From assembly GCA_965217135.1 (NCBI GenBank), contig OZ244249.1, positions 1,116,001 through 1,180,000 on the forward strand: a stretch of DNA of 64,000 nt. Reading direction: 5' to 3'. The notes beneath the pieces are model-generated. The model had not been told where the DNA came from, made no database searches, and saw only the letters and a program-made list of their open reading frames with translations. How positions within the stretch are numbered: position 1 is the first letter of the stretch; every line of letters starts with the position of its first letter. This stretch comes from HXMU1420-2 sp017643305. Lineage in GTDB: Bacteria; Pseudomonadota; Alphaproteobacteria; Rhodobacterales; Rhodobacteraceae. The position numbers and the translations under genes are program-made. Positions 59,662 to 64,000 of this stretch are shown here, in pieces.

Positions 59662-61509
59662 ATGACTGAAGTCCTTGAGAAAGAAACCTTTTCCTTCCAG
59701 ACGGAAGTCGGCCAGCTACTGGAGATCGTCGCGAGCTCGCTCTACTCGAACCGCGAAGTGTTTCTGAGGGAGCTGGTCTCGAACGCGTCAGACGCGTGCG
59801 ACAAGCTCCGCTATGCTGCTTTGACCGACGCGAGCCTCGCGCCTCCAGAGGGGTTCGCGATTACCCTTAGCGTTGACAAAAAGACACTGTCGATTTCGGA
59901 CAATGGCATCGGGATGAACCATGCCGACTTGCTCGACACCCTTGGCACCATCGCAAAATCCGGGACAGGCGCATTCATCGAGGCGCTGAAGGCCGAGGAG
60001 AAAGATACACCCGGCTTGATCGGCCAATTTGGCGTTGGGTTCTACTCGGCCTTCATGGTCGCCTCGACGGTCGGCGTGTTGACTCGCAAAGCCGGAGAAG
60101 AAGACGCCTGGCTCTGGTCCTCGGACGGCAAAGGCGGGTTCACGATTGAACCGGCCACGCGCGACACTGCCGGCACAACCGTGACGCTGCATCTCAAAAA
60201 AGACGCCAAGGAGTTCGCGGAAGAGGCGCGGATCCGTCACATCATCAAGACCTATTCCGAGCACATCAGCTTCCCCGTGAAGCTGGGCGATGACACGTTG
60301 AACGCTGCCGAAGCCCTCTGGACCCGACCGGCAAAGGAGATTTCCGAAGAGCAGTACGGCGAATTCTACAAGCATACGTCGCATGCCTTCGACATGCCGT
60401 GGCACGTCATGCATAACAAGGTCGAAGGCTCGCTGAATCACACGAGCCTCTTGTTTGTGCCCTCGGTTCAACCCTTTGATCTCTTTGATGCCGAACGGAA
60501 GAGCCATGTGAAGCTCTACGTGAACAGGGTCTTCATCTCCAACACAACCAAAGATCTGATCCCGGCCTATCTGCGGTTTCTGCGCGGGGTGGTCGACAGT
60601 CAGGATCTGTCGCTGAACGTTTCGCGCGAGATGCTTCAAACCGACCCAAAGCTTGCCAAGATCAAAACGCAGGTCACCAAGAAGGTGCTGAGCGAGCTCA
60701 AGAAAAAGGCCGCCAAAGCGCCGGAGGACTATGCCAAGTTCTGGGGGAATTTCGGCGCGGTGCTAAAAGAGGGGCTCGTCGAAGATCCATCTTTGCGTGA
60801 CCGGATCCTTGAAGTCTGTCGGTTCGCCTCCACAGGCGAGGACGGGCTGACAAGCCTTGCGGGTTATGTGGAGCGCATGAAAGAAGGCCAGGAGGCGATC
60901 TTCTACATTGCGGGCGACGACGCGGCCAAACTGGCGCAATCGCCTCATCTGGAAGGCTTCAAGGCCAAGGGCGTCGAGGTGCTGCTGCTGTCGGATCACG
61001 TGGACGAATTCTGGCTCCAACACATCACGGTGTTTGAGGGTAAGCCGCTTAAATCCATCACCCGAGGTGCAGCGGACCTGGATGCGATTGAGGCTGAGGA
61101 AAAGCCCGACGAAGACAAACCCGAGGAAGCAGATCTGTCCAAGCTTATCGCAGCGATCAAAGCGGAGCTGGGCGAGCTGGTCAAAGACGTGCGGCCCTCC
61201 AAACGCCTGACGGACAGCCCGGTCTGCCTGATCGCCGATGAGGGCGATATGGACGTGAACCTTGAGCGGTTGCTCAAGCGGCATGGCCAACTACAAACAG
61301 GTATGCTGCGTGTGCTGGAACTGAACCCGAGCCACGCGATCATCACAAAACTGGCAGAACGCGCGGAGGGCGACGCTGACGATCTGTTGAAGGACGCGGC
61401 CTATTTGCTGCTCGATCAGGCGCGCATAGTCGAAGGAGAAACACCCACCGACGCAGTTGCCTTTGCCCGCAGGCTCGGCAGCGTCATGTCCCGCGCTTTC
61501 GAGGTGTAA
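59662..61509 (+). CDS. htpG: Molecular chaperone HtpG (Hsp90)
   Basis: 615 residues, full length. The N-terminal GHKL ATPase domain has LVSNASDACDKLR, DNGIGM and IGQFGVGFYSAFMVAS; the middle domain has RGVVDSQDLSLNVSREMLQ; the C-terminal dimerisation domain ends SVMSRAFEV. GGAGG precedes ATG 59662. It lies between relics of htpX and an S1C protease, so it is the surviving part of a proteostasis locus and may duplicate a core htpG elsewhere in the genome. Confidence 0.96.
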   Translation: MTEVLEKETFSFQTEVGQLLEIVASSLYSNREVFLRELVSNASDACDKLRYAALTDASLAPPEGFAITLSVDKKTLSISDNGIGMNHADLLDTLGTIAKSGTGAFIEALKAEEKDTPGLIGQFGVGFYSAFMVASTVGVLTRKAGEEDAWLWSSDGKGGFTIEPATRDTAGTTVTLHLKKDAKEFAEEARIRHIIKTYSEHISFPVKLGDDTLNAAEALWTRPAKEISEEQYGEFYKHTSHAFDMPWHVMHNKVEGSLNHTSLLFVPSVQPFDLFDAERKSHVKLYVNRVFISNTTKDLIPAYLRFLRGVVDSQDLSLNVSREMLQTDPKLAKIKTQVTKKVLSELKKKAAKAPEDYAKFWGNFGAVLKEGLVEDPSLRDRILEVCRFASTGEDGLTSLAGYVERMKEGQEAIFYIAGDDAAKLAQSPHLEGFKAKGVEVLLLSDHVDEFWLQHITVFEGKPLKSITRGAADLDAIEAEEKPDEDKPEEADLSKLIAAIKAELGELVKDVRPSKRLTDSPVCLIADEGDMDVNLERLLKRHGQLQTGMLRVLELNPSHAIITKLAERAEGDADDLLKDAAYLLLDQARIVEGETPTDAVAFARRLGSVMSRAFEV

Positions 61510-61523
61510 CGGGGTGTCGGTCG

Positions 61524-61766
61524 ATGCTGCGATTGGTGTTGAAAATAGCGCTGGTTCTGTCTTTGGCGGTTCCAGCGCTGGCGTAGGAGCTGACAGCGCC
61601 TTAAGAGCGCCTGATCTCCCTTTTTGAAACCTCGCGATCCTCTGTCGTGTCCATCACAACCGGACAACGGCGCGTAGGCCCCTGGCTGCGACGGACGGAG
61701 ATCGTGCCAAGCGGCTTGGGATCCGGGTTTTTCTGGGGAGAGTGGCGCGGTCTTTGTGTGGGATAA
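61524..61766 (+). pseudogene. Trypsin-like S1C (Deg-type) protease relic with two nonsense codons
   Basis: Starting at ATG 61524 the frame gives a signal peptide (LRLVLKIALVLSLAVPALA), then TAG where CAG is expected, ELTAP, TAA where CAA is expected, and ERLISLFETSRSSVVSITT followed by VPSGLGSGFFW, the N-terminal signature of Deg/HtrA-type proteases. Similarity ends near 61740 and the frame stops at 61764. The protease domain is lost. It is 14 bases after htpG and was probably cotranscribed with it. Confidence 0.75.
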
Positions 61767-61804
61767 GGGACAACCTAACTGTCCTAGCATAGACTGGTTC
61801 GCAT

Positions 61805-62040
61805 TTGTCTAACAGCACCATTGTTCTTGGCCCGGATGTCTTTGCCCGCCAGTGGGGCGCCCTGCGCGACCGCGTCGACCGTCAGGCGGCGCTGGCGGAG
61901 TTCAGCGGTTCGGCGCTGGTCCTGATGGGGGCCGAAGATCGGCTTTGCCCGCGCGATCGCCATGAACTGATGCAAGCTCTGATGGCGCAGTCGCGGCTGG
62001 TGGTGATCGCGGGCGTCCCTTCCACGTCAACTCCACCTTC
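61805..62040 (+). pseudogene. Alpha/beta-hydrolase C-terminal fragment
   Basis: The frame reads RQWGALRDRVDRQAALAEF then ALVLMGAEDRLCPRDRHELM and LVVIAG, matching the acid-residue strand (GAEDRLCP) and the strand before the catalytic histidine of alpha/beta hydrolases. The histidine itself and the N-terminal nucleophile half are missing, and the frame runs into the end of the convergent synthetase gene. Confidence 0.6.
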
Positions 62041-62041
62041 T

Positions 62042-63547
62042 TCAGTTTGCCGGGCCCCTTTTGAACATCGCCCTGAGTTCCGCCTTCAATGTCTTGCCCA
62101 GTGCGCTCTTGGGCAGGGCGTCTACCACCCGGTAGTCGCGCGGAACCTTGTAGCCGCCCAACAACTGACGGCAGTGCAGTGACAGCTTCTCGGGGTCGGG
62201 CGTTGCGCCGGGGGCGGGAACTACCACCGCTACCACTCGCTCGCCCCAATGCGGGTCTGGCAGTCCGATGACCGCGGCCTCGGAGATCGAGAGATGTGCG
62301 AGCAAGGTGGTCTCCACTTCGGTTGAATAGACATTTTCGCCGCCGGTGATGATGATATCCTTGAGACGATCGACGATGTGGAGAAACCCGTGGGCGTCGA
62401 CCCGCGCCATGTCGCCGGTCCTGAACCAGCCGCCTTCGAAAGCGGCAGCGGTGTCTGCGGGGCGGTCGAGATAGCCCGCAAAGACGTTCGGGCCGCGGAC
62501 GGCTAGTTCGCCTGCGCCGTCCGGGCCGGGATCGAGCAGCCGGACTTCCACCCCCGCCAGCGGTTTTCCCGAGGACCTGAGCGGACCCTCAGTCACCATC
62601 TTCCGTGCCTGCGGTAGGTGCAGGAAGCTGAGGATCGGCGCGGTCTCGGTCATGCCATAGCCCTGCACCATCGCGGTGGTCGGCATCTGTCTCTGCGCTC
62701 CCTCCAGCAGGTCTAGCGGCACGGGCGCGCCTCCGCAGATGAAGATTCTCAACTGGTCGAGCGCCCGACTGCGCGCAAGCTCCTGCACCACGATCCCCTC
62801 CAGCAGCACCGGCGGCGCCATGGTGATCGTCGCGCCGCGCGCCTTTGCCGCGTCGACGACCGCCACCGGCGAGGGTTGGGCCAGATAGCTGTGCGCGCCC
62901 CCGGCCAGCGTGATGGCGGTCCCCAGAAGATCGGCGGAATGGAACATCGGCGCCACGTGCAGGTAGATGTCCTCCGGTGTGGCCCCCAGTGCCGTGGCCA
63001 CCTGGAACCCATTTGCCACCACGTTGCGATGGGTCAGCGGCACACCCTTGCCTTCGCCGGTCGTGCCGCCGGTGAAGAGCAGGATCGCGTCATCCCCTTC
63101 GGTCAGCGGTGCCGGGTCCACTGCCGGGGCCGACGCGGCGAAGGCGGCACTCTCTTCGCCAAGCGTCACGGCCCGCCCGTCCCAGCCACCGGCTGCCAGT
63201 GCCTCGGCCAGCCCGGCAAAGTCGGGTGCGGCGAAGAGGACGCGCGCGCCGCTCTTGCGTAGGATCGCGGCGAGTTCCGGCAGGGCGAGGCGGAAGTTCA
63301 GCGGCACCGGCACCCTGCCCGACCAGAAGCCTGCGTGGATCAGCGTTGCCTGTGCTACCGAGTTTGGCGACAGGATCGCGAAGCGGCTCCCGGGCCCAAG
63401 GCCCAACGCCGCCAGCATGCCCGCCATCCGCGCGACCCCGGCCACATGGGTGGCCCAGTCCTCGTGTCGGCCGTCCTCGTACAGCATCGCGGTATCGCAG
63501 GGGAAGTGCCGCGCCGCCCGTTCCAGCGCTACCGACATCGGAAACAT
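62042..63547 (-). CDS. AMP-dependent acyl-CoA synthetase
   Basis: 501 residues of the ANL superfamily. The phosphate loop is LLFTGGTTGEGKGVPLTHRN, followed by the YGMTETAP adenine region, TGDMARVDAHGF with the ribose-binding aspartate, the hinge DIIITGGENVYSTEVE, and the C-terminal catalytic lysine in PKSALGKTLK. It activates a carboxylate to acyl-CoA with ATP. ATG 63547 starts the conserved part, and the gene follows the small gene at 63552 by four bases. The substrate is unknown, probably a medium-chain or aromatic acid. Confidence 0.92.
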   Translation of the reverse strand: MFPMSVALERAARHFPCDTAMLYEDGRHEDWATHVAGVARMAGMLAALGLGPGSRFAILSPNSVAQATLIHAGFWSGRVPVPLNFRLALPELAAILRKSGARVLFAAPDFAGLAEALAAGGWDGRAVTLGEESAAFAASAPAVDPAPLTEGDDAILLFTGGTTGEGKGVPLTHRNVVANGFQVATALGATPEDIYLHVAPMFHSADLLGTAITLAGGAHSYLAQPSPVAVVDAAKARGATITMAPPVLLEGIVVQELARSRALDQLRIFICGGAPVPLDLLEGAQRQMPTTAMVQGYGMTETAPILSFLHLPQARKMVTEGPLRSSGKPLAGVEVRLLDPGPDGAGELAVRGPNVFAGYLDRPADTAAAFEGGWFRTGDMARVDAHGFLHIVDRLKDIIITGGENVYSTEVETTLLAHLSISEAAVIGLPDPHWGERVVAVVVPAPGATPDPEKLSLHCRQLLGGYKVPRDYRVVDALPKSALGKTLKAELRAMFKRGPAN

Positions 63548-63551
63548 GGGC

Positions 63552-63875
63552 TCAGCCCTTGTCGCGCTTGGGCAGATATTTCTTCGTGGCCGAAGACAAC
63601 CCCCGTTCCGCATAGCCGCGGCAAGCCTGGTCCTTGAACGCCAGCGCCTTCTGCCATTCGTCGAGGCCGTAATATTCCCGTTCGGCCACGCAGCGCACCT
63701 CGCGCGCGGTGAAGACGTCGATCCCCAGCTTTTCGGCGATCTGTTCGTCCGACAGGCCCGGACGGCGCTTTTCGGGTGGCAGGTGTTCGGGATAGTTGAT
63801 TTGGATCGACTGCGACAGCGCGATCACCTGATCGCGGTATCTGCGGTAGGTTTCCGGGTCGATGAAATAGCTCAT
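63552..63875 (-). CDS. Small protein of unknown function linked to the synthetase
   Basis: 107 residues from ATG 63875 (GAGG six bases upstream). It starts MSYFIDPETYRRYRDQVIAL, has a possible helix-turn-helix-like stretch (LSDEQIAEKLGIDVFTAREV) and ends with a lysine-rich tail. No membrane segment or signal peptide. Its stop is four bases before the synthetase start and its start is eight bases after the upstream Fe-S gene, so it belongs to one operon. I cannot name the family. Confidence 0.75.
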   Translation of the reverse strand: MSYFIDPETYRRYRDQVIALSQSIQINYPEHLPPEKRRPGLSDEQIAEKLGIDVFTAREVRCVAEREYYGLDEWQKALAFKDQACRGYAERGLSSATKKYLPKRDKG

Positions 63876-63883
63876 GGCGGGCC

Positions 63884-64000
63884 TCAGCGCAGGTCTCGGG
63901 TTCGGGCATCGACCGGGCAGACGCGGATGCATTCAAAGCACTGGCCCTGGCTGATGTTGGCATAGGTCATGGACCAGAGCGTGCGCGTGAACAGGCCCGA
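63884..64000 (-). CDS. 4Fe-4S binding protein, only the C-terminus in the window
   Basis: 38 codons are visible to the stop at 63884: GLFTRTLWSMTYANISQGQ and CFECIRVCPVDARTRDLR. The CxxCxxxCP pattern binds a 4Fe-4S cluster, as in ferredoxin-like or HdrC-type subunits. The 5' part lies beyond the window. It is the first visible gene of the operon with the small protein and the synthetase. Confidence 0.7.
   Translation of the reverse strand, partial: SGLFTRTLWSMTYANISQGQCFECIRVCPVDARTRDLR

Overview
The window looks like the chromosome of a heterotrophic marine alphaproteobacterium of the Rhodobacterales (Roseobacter) type. The flanks are GC-rich. Genes are packed in ATGA/TGATG-overlapping operons. 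TRAP and ABC importers are abundant, and the glp locus has the alphaproteobacterial glpR-glpD // glpV-S-T-P-Q-DUF2160 layout. This placement is inferred from gene content, not from a marker gene.

Region 1 (1-6443, + strand) is a tightly coupled acyl-CoA carboxylation operon: an AtuA-like protein (5' end off the window), a carboxyltransferase beta subunit, an enoyl-CoA hydratase, a biotin-carrying alpha subunit and a TIGR03084-type protein. It resembles the acyclic-terpenoid (geranyl-CoA/citronellol) or leucine carboxylation pathways. Region 2 (6.7-17.3 kb) is mixed metabolism: AidB-like and ordinary acyl-CoA dehydrogenases, a GFA protein, a VOC protein, thioredoxin 2, a frameshifted universal stress protein, a HugZ-like protein, a sulfatase, an exported metallo-beta-lactamase-fold hydrolase behind a candidate persulfide-repressor operator, and a class III CoA-transferase. 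Region 3 (17.6-24.1 kb) is a TRAP transporter with a DctB/DctD-type two-component system whose AAA+ regulator lacks the GAFTGA loop. Region 4 (24.1-32.7 kb) is the glycerol/glycerol-3-phosphate regulon. Region 5 (32.8-41.4 kb) is an orphan LivM-like permease, then a cytosine-deaminase-like amidohydrolase, a BMP-family binding protein, an amidase and a nucleoside-type ABC importer, which together suggest uptake and hydrolysis of a nitrogen heterocycle.

Region 6 (41.7-59.6 kb) is accessory DNA. A tRNA-Thr(TGT) at 41853-41928 has its last 20 bases repeated at 48021-48040, which marks an integrated element. Inside are one complete IS3-family element, many IS relics, fragments of HIT, Sel1 and phage terminase genes, and four small AT-rich genes whose products look like dimeric alpha/beta-barrel proteins. 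Beyond the second repeat is an AT-rich cluster (48.3-55.7 kb) of exported proteins: two ClpP/crotonase-fold periplasmic proteins around a five-gene operon (the second ClpP-like gene is its last member) that includes two OmpA-domain proteins and a paralogous pair in which one member has acquired an internal OmpA domain. I do not recognise this cluster as a described system. A truncated second IS copy, an RTX protein and more IS debris follow. Two IS orfB relics (46.0 and 58.9 kb) each carry an apparent 41-bp insertion with identical outer sequences and a covarying 6-bp hairpin, a candidate miniature mobile element.

Region 7 (59.3-64 kb) holds a decayed proteostasis locus (htpX relic, intact htpG, nonsense-mutated S1C protease relic), an alpha/beta-hydrolase fragment, an AMP-dependent acyl-CoA synthetase, a small unknown gene and the 3' end of a 4Fe-4S protein gene.
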